Below, one piece after another: positions 56,132 to 64,000 of a stretch of 64,000 nt of DNA. A program made the translations under genes and the position numbers. The notes under the pieces were generated by a model. That model was not told where the DNA came from. It did not search any database and saw only the letters and a program-made list of their open reading frames with translations. Source of the DNA: Nocardia rhamnosiphila NBRC 108938 (GTDB taxonomy: Bacteria > Actinomycetota > Actinomycetes > Mycobacteriales > Mycobacteriaceae); NCBI RefSeq assembly GCF_000720425.1, contig NZ_JOAJ01000013.1:1-64000 (forward strand), given 5' to 3'. The first letter of the stretch is position 1, and every line of letters starts with the position of its first letter.

Positions 56132-56175
56132 CCATCTATGTAGAGAAGATCTACATAGATGGTCTCTACATAGAT
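56132..56175 (-). promoter_or_regulatory. Triplicated TCTACATAGAT operator
   Basis: A 13-bp perfect inverted repeat (CCATCTATGTAGA / TCTACATAGATGG, 5-nt spacer) plus a third direct copy of TCTACATAGAT at 56165-56175. AT-rich in a G+C-rich genome, 20 bp upstream of the ATPase start. Probably an operator overlapping the promoter. Confidence 0.7.
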
Positions 56176-56240
56176 TATAGCCACCGCAGGCCGGCGGTCC
56201 GTCGACCGTTTCGGGGGCGTGGTGGCCTTCGCGGGCGTGT

Positions 56241-56837
56241 TCAGGCGTGGGGTTGTGGCAGGACGCCGGTGAGTACGGCCGCTACCGACCTGTGGACGGC
56301 GGCCGCGGTGGGTGCGTGCTCGCGATCGGCGAACAGCAGGTGTGCCGCGCCGGTGAGCGTGGGGGCGAGGGTGGTGACATCGGCGTCCGCGGAGATGCGT
56401 CCCAGGTCTCGTTCGGTGGTGAGGTAGTCGGCGATCATCGCGGTGCCTTCGCCCAGGACGGGTATGGGGGCGGCACCGGCCGCGCGCAGGCGGACTCGTA
56501 AATCGTCGCGGGAAACGATGAGCGCGACGATCGCTACCGCGACCGGGTCGAACAGCTCGGTCAGGGCAGTGGTGAGATTCGCGGCGACGGGGCCGCGCCC
56601 GGCGGTGTCGCGTAGCGTCGCGGCCTGCCGGTCGAGCGCCGCGATCCGGTCGAGGACGAACTCGGCCAGGAAGGCGTCGAAGTCGGTGAAATGCCGGTGG
56701 ATCACGCCTTTGGCGACTCCGGCCTCGGTGGTCACCGCCCGGCTGGTCAATCCATGGGGGCCGCCGGCGAGCAGGACACGCCGGGCGGCGGCGAAGAGTT
56801 GTTCGCGCGCATCACGCAACGCCACACCGGTCGGCAT
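56241..56837 (-). CDS. TetR-family transcriptional regulator
   Basis: 198 residues from ATG 56837. The helix-turn-helix region reads REQLFAAARRVLLAGGPHGL then TSRAVTTEAGVAKGVIHRHF and DFDAFLAEFVLDRI. C-terminal ligand-binding helices follow. Divergent from a methyltransferase gene, with a strong palindrome covering that gene's start, its likely binding site. Confidence 0.94.
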   Translation of the reverse strand: MPTGVALRDAREQLFAAARRVLLAGGPHGLTSRAVTTEAGVAKGVIHRHFTDFDAFLAEFVLDRIAALDRQAATLRDTAGRGPVAANLTTALTELFDPVAVAIVALIVSRDDLRVRLRAAGAAPIPVLGEGTAMIADYLTTERDLGRISADADVTTLAPTLTGAAHLLFADREHAPTAAAVHRSVAAVLTGVLPQPHA

Positions 56838-56884
56838 CGGGACACCGTCTTTCCGTCGTTCGCGCTGCGCGATTGACAAGTGGG

Positions 56885-56911
56885 CATGCGCCCACTCATA
56901 GTGGGCGCATG
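56885..56911. promoter_or_regulatory. TetR operator overlapping methyltransferase start
   Basis: CATGCGCCCACT-CAT-AGTGGGCGCATG, 12-bp perfect arms, whose last three bases are the ATG of the methyltransferase gene. Also a third GTGGGC half-site just left. Strong candidate operator. Confidence 0.75.
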
Positions 56912-57748
56912 GTCACTTTACCGCCCGAGCCGTCGTCGTCCCCGCTGGGCAAATCCCACCACGCACGTGGGCTGGCCCAGTCCTTCGGCGACGACCCCGA
57001 ACGATATGACCGGACCCGGCCGCGCTACCCCGCCGCGATGGTGGCCCGGGTCATCGCGGAGGCTCCTGGTCGCGATGTCCTCGATGTCGGAATCGGCACC
57101 GGGATTTCGGCGCAGCCCTTCGCCGCGGCCGGATGTCGCGTGCTCGGCGTCGAGGTCGACCCGCGGATGGCCGAATTCGCGGCCCGGCAGGGATTCGACG
57201 TCGAGGTGGCGAAGTTCGAGGATTGGGATCCGGCGGGCCGGGACTTCGACGCGGTGGTCTCCGGGCAGTCCTGGCACTGGGTGGACCCTGTCCGCGGAGC
57301 CACCAAGGCGGCGCAGGTCCTGCGGCCGGGCGGCCGGCTGGCCGTCTTCTGGAACGCGTTCGCGCCCCCGGCCGATCTCGCGCAGGCCTTCGGCGCCGTC
57401 TACCAGCGACTCCTGCCCGGCTCGCCGTTCGCCCGCGGGCCGTTCGGGGGTCCCACCACGTACGCCGGCCAGTTCACCGAGGTCGGCGACGGGATGCGTC
57501 GAGCAGGCGCATTCGAAACGCCCGAACAGTGGGAGTTCGCCTGGACTCGCCGCTTCACCAGGGACGAATGGCTCGAGCAGGTACCGACCTTCGGCGGTCA
57601 CAGCCAGTTCTCGCCGGACACGCTCGAGCGACTGCTCGCCGGTATCGGGTCCGCGGTCGACGATGCCGGTGGCAGCTTCGTCATGAACTACACGACCGTG
57701 GTGATCACGGCACCGGCTACCGGGCGGAATCGGCCGGTAACGCGGTGA
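56909..57748 (+). CDS. Class I SAM-dependent methyltransferase
   Basis: 279 residues from ATG 56909. Methyltransferase motif I is DVLDVGIGTGISAQPFAAAG, motif II GVEVDPRMAEFA, and motif IV/post regions FDAVVSGQSWHWVD and VLRPGGRLAVFWNAF. The SWHW-VD form is typical of a ubiquinone/menaquinone-type methyltransferase-like group acting on small molecules. The substrate is unknown. No ribosome binding site precedes the ATG, which lies within a palindromic operator, suggesting a leaderless message repressed by the divergent TetR. Confidence 0.92.
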   Translation: MVTLPPEPSSSPLGKSHHARGLAQSFGDDPERYDRTRPRYPAAMVARVIAEAPGRDVLDVGIGTGISAQPFAAAGCRVLGVEVDPRMAEFAARQGFDVEVAKFEDWDPAGRDFDAVVSGQSWHWVDPVRGATKAAQVLRPGGRLAVFWNAFAPPADLAQAFGAVYQRLLPGSPFARGPFGGPTTYAGQFTEVGDGMRRAGAFETPEQWEFAWTRRFTRDEWLEQVPTFGGHSQFSPDTLERLLAGIGSAVDDAGGSFVMNYTTVVITAPATGRNRPVTR

Positions 57749-57765
57749 CGATGCGGCCCGGTTCG

Positions 57766-58611
57766 TCACCGTCCACCGAAACCCGACATGCCGATACCGC
57801 GGAGGAATGCCTTCTGCGCGACGGCATAGACGATGACCAGCGGTAGCAGGATCAGCATGGACGCGGCCATCAGCACCGGCCAGTCCGAGACGTATTGCCC
57901 CTGCATCCACACCAGGCCGAGGGTGACGGTGGAGATCTCCCGGCGTTGGATCATCACCAGCGGCCACAGGAAATCGTTCCAGACGTTGACCCAGGTGAGT
58001 ACGGCGAGAACCATCACCGCCGGTTTGGCATTGGGCAGCAGAACCCGCCGGTAGATCTGCCACGGGGAGCAGCCGTCGAGGACTGCGGCCTCTTCGAGTT
58101 CCACGGGGAGGGTACGGAAGAACTGCCGCATCAGATAGGTGCCGAACGCACTGCCGAACAGTCCGGGCAGGATCAACGCCCAGGGGGTATCGGTCAAACC
58201 CAGCACCCGCATGAGCAGGAACTGGGGCACCACGGTCACGGTGAGCGGGACCATGAGCGTGGCCAGATAGGCCACGAACAGGGCGTCGCGGCCGGGGAAG
58301 CGCAGCCGGGCGAACGCGTATCCGGCCAAGGAGCAGAAGAAGACCTGGCCGGCGGTGACGCATCCGGCGTAGAGGACGGTGTTGAGGAACATCCGGCCGA
58401 ACGGCATCTCCTGGAAAACGGTGCGGTAGTTGGACCACTGTGGTTCACGCGGGAGCAGGGTCGGCGTGGTGACTTCGGACTGTTTCTTCACCGAGCCCGC
58501 CAACGCCCACAGGATGGGGAGCAGCGCGCACCACGCCATCGCGATGAGCGCGAGGTAGAGCGCGGCGGCCCGGACGAAGGCGCGGGTCTTCCAGCCGGGT
58601 ACCACTTTCAT
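57766..58611 (-). CDS. Sugar ABC transporter permease (MalG/UgpE type)
   Basis: 281 residues, six predicted helices. The EAA loop that docks with the ATPase reads ELEEAAVLDGCSPWQIYRRV followed by LLPNAKPA. Its ATG overlaps the stop of the upstream permease (ATGA). Third gene of a binding protein-permease-permease operon; carbohydrate specificity unknown. Confidence 0.94.
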   Translation of the reverse strand: MKVVPGWKTRAFVRAAALYLALIAMAWCALLPILWALAGSVKKQSEVTTPTLLPREPQWSNYRTVFQEMPFGRMFLNTVLYAGCVTAGQVFFCSLAGYAFARLRFPGRDALFVAYLATLMVPLTVTVVPQFLLMRVLGLTDTPWALILPGLFGSAFGTYLMRQFFRTLPVELEEAAVLDGCSPWQIYRRVLLPNAKPAVMVLAVLTWVNVWNDFLWPLVMIQRREISTVTLGLVWMQGQYVSDWPVLMAASMLILLPLVIVYAVAQKAFLRGIGMSGFGGR

Positions 58612-59558
58612 CGCTCCGTCGAATTCTTGCGGGTGAACCACAATTGCGCGATGGTCGGTGCCAACAGGGCCAGGAAGATCAACCAGGCGATGGCCGACGC
58701 GTAACCGGCGTCACCGAACGCGAAGGCGTTCTGGAAGATCATGATGCCGAAGACGTAGGTGCCGGTTTCCGGGCCGCCGTTGCCGCCGGTGAGCACGTAG
58801 ATCTGGTCGAAGGCCTGCACCGAGCCGATGACCGAGACGACGAGGACGAAGGACAGCGCCCCCCGGATCAGGGGCACGGTGATCGATACGAATCGCCGGA
58901 CCGCGCCCGCTCCGTCGATCTTCGCCGCTTCGTAGAGGTCCTGCGGGACGCCCTGCATCGCGGCGAGCAGCACCACGGTGGCGAACGGGATGCTCTTCCA
59001 CACGCTGACCAGGCATACCGAGACCATCGCCCACCGGGGTTCGACCAGCCAGGGAATGGGACCGAGGCCGACCCCGCCGAGCATCGTATTGAGCAGCCCG
59101 TTGTTCGTATCGAAGACGAAACGCCAGATCACCGCCATCACCACGCTCGATATCGCCAGGGGCAGGAACATGACCGTCCGGAAGAAGCCGGTCCCCCTGA
59201 CTCCGCGGTTCAGGGTCGCGGCGACGACCAGGCTTATCGACACGGTGGGAATCAGCGTCCCGAGGGTGTAGACGAGCGTGTTCCGCAACGCGATGGCGAA
59301 CAGCGGATCCGTGGTGAGCAGCTCGCGGAAGTTCCGCAGCCCGGTGAACTGGATCGGCCCGAACATATCCCACTCGTGGAAGCTCAGATAGAGCGAGAAG
59401 CCCAGCGGGAAGACCAGGAATACCGCGACCGCCAGGAGGTTCGGGGCGATGAACAGTCGTGCCGCCCGTGCCTGCCGCTTCGCCGACTCCGAGCGGCGTC
59501 CGGTGGCGGCAACCGGTGCCGCCGGTTTCCCGGTCGCGATCTCGTCGGTGGTGGTCAT
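58608..59558 (-). CDS. Sugar ABC transporter permease (MalF/UgpA type)
   Basis: 316 residues from ATG 59558. A cytoplasmic N-terminus of ~35 residues is followed by six helices (FIAPNLLAVAVFLVFPLGFS opens the first). EAA loop: VPQDLYEAAKIDGAGAVRRF then SITVPLI. Coupled to both neighbours by 4-bp ATGA overlaps. Pairs with the downstream permease to form the membrane channel. Confidence 0.94.
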   Translation of the reverse strand: MTTTDEIATGKPAAPVAATGRRSESAKRQARAARLFIAPNLLAVAVFLVFPLGFSLYLSFHEWDMFGPIQFTGLRNFRELLTTDPLFAIALRNTLVYTLGTLIPTVSISLVVAATLNRGVRGTGFFRTVMFLPLAISSVVMAVIWRFVFDTNNGLLNTMLGGVGLGPIPWLVEPRWAMVSVCLVSVWKSIPFATVVLLAAMQGVPQDLYEAAKIDGAGAVRRFVSITVPLIRGALSFVLVVSVIGSVQAFDQIYVLTGGNGGPETGTYVFGIMIFQNAFAFGDAGYASAIAWLIFLALLAPTIAQLWFTRKNSTER

Positions 59559-60874
59559 CGGTTGCGCAGCACCTCGTCGGCTGCCGGAGCGAGATGGTCC
59601 GCCAGCGAGGTCGCCGGAGCGGCGCCGCGGAGCACGGGGCCGATGTACCGGCCCATCAGCGCGTCGATGCGCGGCCATTCCGCCGTGACCGGCAGGGGAG
59701 CGGAATGCGCCGGTCCGTCGACGAGGATGTCCAGGTTGCGGATATCGCTGTGCGCCGCGGCGAACCCGGGGGATCGCACGGCGGAGCCGAGGGCCGGCAC
59801 GAAAAGGCCGGTCTCCGCGACAACCGCCTGGCCGACCGGCCCGGCCGCGAATTTCAGGAACTTCCAGGCCTGCTCTTTTCGCGGGCTGTCGGCGGCTATG
59901 GCCAGACCCGTGGTGCCGATATTCGAGCGCGCACCGCGGCTCGCCGGGCCGGCCGGCAGGGCGGTGATATCGAAATCCAGGTCGCCGGCCTCGGCGAAGG
60001 TGCGGTACCGCCAGTGCCCGCCCATCGCCAGCGCGGCTCTGCCCTGCGTGAACAGGTCCATAGCCGAGATCGACTGCTGATCCGCCGGACTCGGCGCCAC
60101 CCGATACCTGTTGGCCAGGTCCGCATAGAACTGGACGCCTTCGATGAAAGCGGCCGTGGAGAAGTCCGAACGGTCGGGTGCGGTGCGCGGGCTCGCCCAT
60201 TCGGCGCCGTTGTTGACGGCGAAGAGACCGGCCGAATAGTACGGCACCCAGGTATCGACGAACCCCCACTGCCGGACCTCGCCGGACCGATCACGCTCGG
60301 TGAGCGCGCGGCCGATATCCAGGAACTCGGCGAAGCTCCACGCGCCTTCCCACCGGCCGGGCGGCCGCAGTCCGGCCTGGTCGAACAGTGCCCTGTTGCA
60401 GAACAGGAAGTTTCCCGACCACTGTTCCGGGAGCGCGTACTGCCCGCCTTCGAAAGTGAAGGTGTCGTACAGCGCCGAGGTGCCGCCTGCCGACAGGTCG
60501 GCGGCGAAGGCCGGATCGCGGTCGAGCAGGGTATTCAGATCCAGCAGCACGCCCCGGTCGGCGAGACCGGCATAGGTTTGTTCCCACGCCATCAACACGT
60601 CGGGACATCTGCCGCCCGCACAGAAGGTCAACATCTGCTGCATCGGGTCGGGGCCGGACAGCAGGGTGCGCACTCGAATATCCGGGTTTCGGCGAGTGAA
60701 CTCGTCGATCACCCGCTGCCGTCCGTCGGCTTCGGCGGGGTTGGCCTGGAAGAAGAACGTCAGTGCGTCGTCGTCGCTGCACCCACCCAGCGCCGAAACC
60801 GCCAGCGTCGCGCCGACCCCGCCGGTGGCGCGGAGGAATTCGCGCCGCCCGAGCGGCGTTCCTCGCTCACCCAC
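59555..60874 (-). CDS. Extracellular sugar-binding lipoprotein, Tat exported
   Basis: 439 residues from GTG 60874, placed by the perfect AGGAGGTGATC ribosome binding site. Twin arginines in GRREFLRATGG (R10-R11) and a lipobox ending at C32 (SALGGC) indicate Tat export followed by lipidation. The mature part is a cluster-B binding protein: FTRRNPDIRVRTLL, VLMAWEQTYAGLADRGVLLD, GRAALAMGGHW, IGTTGLAIAADSPRKEQAWK. Collects a sugar or glycerophosphodiester for the two permeases. No ATPase gene follows, so a shared MsiK-like ATPase is likely. The 323 bp before it (60875-61197) show nothing coding. Confidence 0.94.
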   Translation of the reverse strand: MGERGTPLGRREFLRATGGVGATLAVSALGGCSDDDALTFFFQANPAEADGRQRVIDEFTRRNPDIRVRTLLSGPDPMQQMLTFCAGGRCPDVLMAWEQTYAGLADRGVLLDLNTLLDRDPAFAADLSAGGTSALYDTFTFEGGQYALPEQWSGNFLFCNRALFDQAGLRPPGRWEGAWSFAEFLDIGRALTERDRSGEVRQWGFVDTWVPYYSAGLFAVNNGAEWASPRTAPDRSDFSTAAFIEGVQFYADLANRYRVAPSPADQQSISAMDLFTQGRAALAMGGHWRYRTFAEAGDLDFDITALPAGPASRGARSNIGTTGLAIAADSPRKEQAWKFLKFAAGPVGQAVVAETGLFVPALGSAVRSPGFAAAHSDIRNLDILVDGPAHSAPLPVTAEWPRIDALMGRYIGPVLRGAAPATSLADHLAPAADEVLRNR

Positions 60875-61197
60875 GCCGCGATCACCTCCTGCGCGCCGCG
60901 CGCTCGCGCGAAATCGTCCGAGTCCGGAACCGCGATTCGTGCCTCGAGCGCCGGGCGCCATCCCTTCCGTCTCCGACGGATGCCGCGGCCCGGCCCCTGC
61001 GATTGTCCAACGCCGCCGTGCGAATCGACCCGAGCGACTCGCCTGCATCTCGTGGGCGGGTGGCGGCGGAGAGCCACCGGACACCGCGCCGGGCCCGGCG
61101 GCGTCGACGAGCACGCGTCCTGAACGAGGCCGGCGGAGGCGCGGCATGGGCACGGTGACCGTGGCTACGCGGCCACCCGCGGTACGACTCTCCGGGG

Positions 61198-62130
61198 TCA
61201 GATGAGGTTCTTCTGCCCCTTGATGCGGCGCCGCACATCGGCCATCAGGGCGTGGCTGCCGCCGTGCCGCAGGAAGCGGGGGATGAATCGGTTCACGAAA
61301 CCGACGAAGAGGAAGAGATTTTCGAACCGGCGCTGATCGGCATCGGACCATTCGACCCGCATCTGCCCACGGAACCAGGGGCTCAGGAAACCGATGGTGA
61401 GGAACCTGAGCAGGCCGCGGAACGGAATGCGCAGGTACCAGTGGATCATCCGCAGGTTCAGCAGGTCCTCGAGGTAGGAGCGGACGAAATCGTCGAGCAC
61501 CGCCTGTTCGCACGCGGTGTTCCAGTATTCGTCGAACTCGGCCCGGGTGGCCGGCCACATATCCTCGGTGACCTGCAGCGTTGTGCCCAGGGAGGACGAG
61601 GACCGGTAGAACGCCTCGTTCTGTTCGGGGCTCATCCGGCCGGCGAGCAGCTGGTAGGTGTCCTCGAAGCCGATGTAGAGACAGGCCGCCACCCACAGCT
61701 GGAGATCGCGATCGAAGGCGTTGTACTTGACCGGGGCACCGGGTTCGGAGCGCACCTGGCGGTGGGCGCCGTTCACCGCTTCCCGGAAGGCCTTCTTCTC
61801 CTCTTCGTCACCGAGGATGGCCACGGCCAGGTACTGGGTGGTGGTGCGGGCACGTTTCCACGGCCGCTTCATGAGTGAACCCGATTCCACCTTGCTCTCG
61901 GCGACGCCGTAGCCGACCCCGGGCCGGGCCATCTGCATGATGACGTTCGCCGCGGCGCCCGCGAACTGCCAGAAGTCCAGAGCGTCGGTCAGTTTCAGGG
62001 GGCGTTTGGTGAACGGGCGATGGGTGGTGCCGATCCGGATGCGCGTCTGCTCGGTGGTCGGCCGCGGCCGATCGGCGGGCCGCGAATCGGGCGCGGCGTC
62101 GGTTTGCCAGGAGTGTGCGGCGGCGGTCAT
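61198..62130 (-). CDS. MpaB/rubber-oxygenase-domain protein (DUF2236)
   Basis: 310 residues. The heme-binding oxygenase-like helical fold is visible: DALDFWQFAGAAANVIMQMA, RPWKRARTTTQYLAVAILG, AVNGAHRQVRSEPGAPVKYN, LQLWVAACLYIGFEDTYQLL. The His in GAHRQV and the conserved W-V-A-A/T segment are the family marks. Relatives include latex clearing protein Lcp and the fungal MpaB that cleave isoprenoid chains. Actinomycete paralogues are numerous and unassigned. Transcribed away from the mce operon. Confidence 0.9.
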   Translation of the reverse strand: MTAAAHSWQTDAAPDSRPADRPRPTTEQTRIRIGTTHRPFTKRPLKLTDALDFWQFAGAAANVIMQMARPGVGYGVAESKVESGSLMKRPWKRARTTTQYLAVAILGDEEEKKAFREAVNGAHRQVRSEPGAPVKYNAFDRDLQLWVAACLYIGFEDTYQLLAGRMSPEQNEAFYRSSSSLGTTLQVTEDMWPATRAEFDEYWNTACEQAVLDDFVRSYLEDLLNLRMIHWYLRIPFRGLLRFLTIGFLSPWFRGQMRVEWSDADQRRFENLFLFVGFVNRFIPRFLRHGGSHALMADVRRRIKGQKNLI

Positions 62131-62406
62131 GCGTGTCCTTCCACAGGGATCCGGTGTGGTCTAAGTTACTCCAGATTCTACCGACAGTCAGTGGGTATCA
62201 ATGAACAGTCGCTAACTTATGTCTCAATGGGCGCATTGTGAAACGCACCGAGAACAGGTCTCGAGCGGTGTTCCCGGACCAGGAATCTTCTTCAAAAGCT
62301 TCCGTCAACACAGGAATGCTGCGTAACATACCGCTCCGACCCGACCGTCTCAGACGTTCCCCCGCGGGGAGGGTGCGTCAACGGCCGGTCAAGGAAGGAA
62401 CGCACT

Positions 62407-62631
62407 ATGCTCAAGCGGCTGGATCGACTGTTCAGCTACGAGATGAAGGTGTCCGAGTTTCTCGGGACCCTGATCATCCTCGGCATTCCCTACGGGCTCA
62501 TCGGGATCGTCTGGACGCTCACGCACACATCGCATCTGCGTGAGATGCACGGTCTGGACGTGATCATCTCGTTCCTCGGTTCCATCGTGTGCTGGCCTGT
62601 GCTCACCTTCGCGAACGTGACGATGACCTGA
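62407..62631 (+). CDS. Small membrane protein at head of mce operon
   Basis: 74 residues behind AAGGAAGGA. Two hydrophobic segments at ~18-40 and ~50-70; N-terminus MLKRLDRLFSYEMKVSEFLG. The TGA overlaps the ATG of the next gene by one base (TGATG). No family recognised. Position suggests a role in the Mce transporter or its regulation. The 276 bp upstream hold the operon's promoter region. Confidence 0.75.
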   Translation: MLKRLDRLFSYEMKVSEFLGTLIILGIPYGLIGIVWTLTHTSHLREMHGLDVIISFLGSIVCWPVLTFANVTMT

Positions 62632-62840
62632 TGATGGCGCTGGTATGGCTCATCGACATCCTGGTGATCATCGTCAAGATCCTCGGTGGGCGGATGAAGG
62701 TCAACCCGATCCTGCGTTTCGGCCTCTGGCTGGCTCTGCTGTGTGTCCTCGCGGCCGGAATCGCGGCGGTGGGCGCCGGTTTCGTGCTGTTCCAGCAGTA
62801 CCTGACCGGTGACCTCGAGACAGCCGGTCTGCCATGGTGA
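62631..62840 (+). CDS. Second small membrane protein of mce operon
   Basis: 69 residues from ATG 62631 (a second ATG follows at once). Two hydrophobic segments at ~3-19 and ~33-55 joined by a basic loop (KILGGRMKVNP). Overlaps both neighbours: TGATG with the first small gene and 7 bp with yrbEA. It is therefore translated within the mce operon. Not recognised. Confidence 0.75.
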   Translation: MMALVWLIDILVIIVKILGGRMKVNPILRFGLWLALLCVLAAGIAAVGAGFVLFQQYLTGDLETAGLPW

Positions 62841-63694
62841 CGACCGGACCGGAGAAGCCGGCGCACCGTACCGACCTCGAGCAGGCGGTCGACGATCTCA
62901 AAGGGCTGTGGCGGCGGCATCCGCAGCGTTCCCTGGAAACCCTGGGTCGGCAGGTGACCCTGGGCCGGGAAGCCGTGGTGGAAACCGTGAAAGCGGTCCT
63001 CGCGCGGCGTTTCCCGTTCGAGGAGTTCGCCAAACAGTGCGCGTTCATGGCCAATGTGTCCGCCGCGCCCACCATCTTCGTGGCCATGCCCATCGCGGTG
63101 GTGGTCTCGATCCAGATCGGCGCGCTGGTGAACCAGGTCGGCGCCACCACCTTCATCGGCGCCGTGGCCGGCCTGGGCATCATCCGCCAGGGCGCGCCGC
63201 TGGTCACCTCGCTCATGATCGCCGGCGCGGTGGGTTCGGCCATCTGCGCCGATCTCGGCTCCCGGACCATCCGGGAGGAGATCGACGCCATGATGGTGAT
63301 GGGGGTGAACCCCGTTCGCAGACTCGTGGCGCCACGGCTGGTGGCGGCCGTGGTGGTGAGCATGCTGCTGTGCGGGTTCATCGTGTTCGTCGGTTTCGCG
63401 ACCGCCTATATGTTCAACGTCTACGCGCAATCCGGGACACCGGGCTCGTTCATCGGCTCGTTCGCCTCGTTCGCCGTCGCCAACGATATGGCGGTGGCGC
63501 TGGTGAAATCGGCGATCTTCGGGGTGCTGACCGCGATCATCGCCTGCGATATCGGATTGCACGCCAAGGGCGGGCCCGGGGGCGTGGCCGACGCGGTGAA
63601 CTCGGCGGTCGTCTCCTCGGCGCTCATGCTGTTCGCCACCAACATCATCATTACGCAGGTGTACAACACCGTCTTCCCGACGAAGGTGATCTGA
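62834..63694 (+). CDS. yrbEA: MlaE/YrbE permease, A subunit of an Mce transporter
   Basis: 286 residues of the MlaE permease family. Mce complexes import lipids such as sterols or fatty acids across the mycolate envelope. Family sequences: FPFEEFAKQCAFMANVSAAP, IGALVNQVGATTFIGAVAG, ADLGSRTIREEIDAMMVMGV (the ATPase-docking loop, E-I-D-A-M) and NPVRRLVAPRLVA. Which mce locus this is cannot be decided without the downstream genes. Confidence 0.96.
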   Translation: MVTTGPEKPAHRTDLEQAVDDLKGLWRRHPQRSLETLGRQVTLGREAVVETVKAVLARRFPFEEFAKQCAFMANVSAAPTIFVAMPIAVVVSIQIGALVNQVGATTFIGAVAGLGIIRQGAPLVTSLMIAGAVGSAICADLGSRTIREEIDAMMVMGVNPVRRLVAPRLVAAVVVSMLLCGFIVFVGFATAYMFNVYAQSGTPGSFIGSFASFAVANDMAVALVKSAIFGVLTAIIACDIGLHAKGGPGGVADAVNSAVVSSALMLFATNIIITQVYNTVFPTKVI

Positions 63695-63695
63695 G

Positions 63696-64000
63696 GTGGG
63701 CACTCCGTACACGCCACCGGCGCTCAAACCGGTCCGGATGGTGACCTCCGCGGCGGCGGTGCCCATCGCCGCCAACCGCCGTCTCGGTCACCAGGGCATC
63801 ACCTTCGTCCAGGCGCTGGTCGCGATCCCGTTCGTGCTGAAGCACTATCGCAAGGAAGTGCTGCGGCTGACCGCCGACGTGGGATGGGGCAACGGTTCGC
63901 TCGTCGTGGGTGGCGGGACGGTCGGTGTGGTGATCATCCTGTGCGGTTTCGGCGGGATCACCGTGGGCATGGAGGCCTTCAGCGCGCTGAACCTGCTGAC
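63696..64000 (+). CDS. yrbEB: MlaE/YrbE permease, B subunit (3' truncated by window)
   Basis: Begins with GTG 63696, one base after the yrbEA stop. The 101 visible codons include LGHQGITFVQALVAIPFVLK then HYRKEVLRLTADVGWGNGSL, typical of YrbEB amphipathic and first transmembrane regions. Runs off the window end. Confidence 0.95.
   Translation, partial: MGTPYTPPALKPVRMVTSAAAVPIAANRRLGHQGITFVQALVAIPFVLKHYRKEVLRLTADVGWGNGSLVVGGGTVGVVIILCGFGGITVGMEAFSALNLL

Noticed and set aside
60763..61158. Frames in the spacer before the MpaB-like gene
   Set aside because: Arg/Ala/Pro-rich translations typical of non-coding high-G+C DNA; no start signals.

Overview
The DNA is very G+C-rich with strong G/C third-position bias, frequent GTG starts and ATGA-type overlaps. 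It carries rpoB-rpoC, the rpsL-rpsG-fusA-tuf operon, a mycofactocin locus, ESX-type secreted proteins, a KshB-type steroid hydroxylase reductase and a YrbE/Mce operon. This points to a mycolic-acid-containing actinomycete, most likely Nocardia (inference from gene content and protein character; no search was run). Gene order broadly parallels the rpoB-to-mycofactocin part of mycobacterial chromosomes.

Layout: 1-4300 rpoB end and rpoC. 4300-8700: a TetR remnant, an orphan TrbL/VirB6-like membrane protein, and a formate/nitrite-type channel divergent from cyanase. 8700-15400: small regulator-enzyme sets (MarR/VOC, an XRE regulator between two aldo-keto reductases, MerR, pirin/GNAT, SixA). 15500-22600: FprB, a hairpin- and repeat-rich spacer, a thioesterase, a coupled ESX-type secreted pair, a quinone reductase and two lipoproteins. 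22700-27400: rpsL-rpsG-fusA-tuf with its promoter and terminators. 27250-28300: a Phd/PIN toxin-antitoxin cassette between the tuf 3' end and a second copy of that end. 28300-36400: sulfatase with its formylglycine-generating enzyme, an FAD monooxygenase with WYL regulator, and two zeta-toxin-like kinases in lower-G+C DNA. 36500-47000: a disordered 700-residue protein, an SPW membrane protein, ferredoxin reductase plus racemase, a LysR/MFS/FAD-oxidoreductase set and two exported proteins. 47200-54100: kshB with a KstR-type box, a TetR gene, and a compact mycofactocin locus. 54600-62100: an ATPase with a PD-(D/E)XK-like C-terminus and triplicated operator, a TetR/methyltransferase pair, a sugar ABC importer and an MpaB-type oxygenase. 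62400-64000: the start of an mce operon.

The most unusual item is the mycofactocin locus. The MftA precursor is followed by one ORF fusing the MftB recognition protein to the MftC radical SAM maturase, then directly by MftF and MftG. The genes expected between them, mftD and mftE, are absent. Next in interest are the TA cassette bracketed by tuf 3' ends and the tandem zeta-like kinases. No tRNA, rRNA, insertion sequence or CRISPR array was seen.
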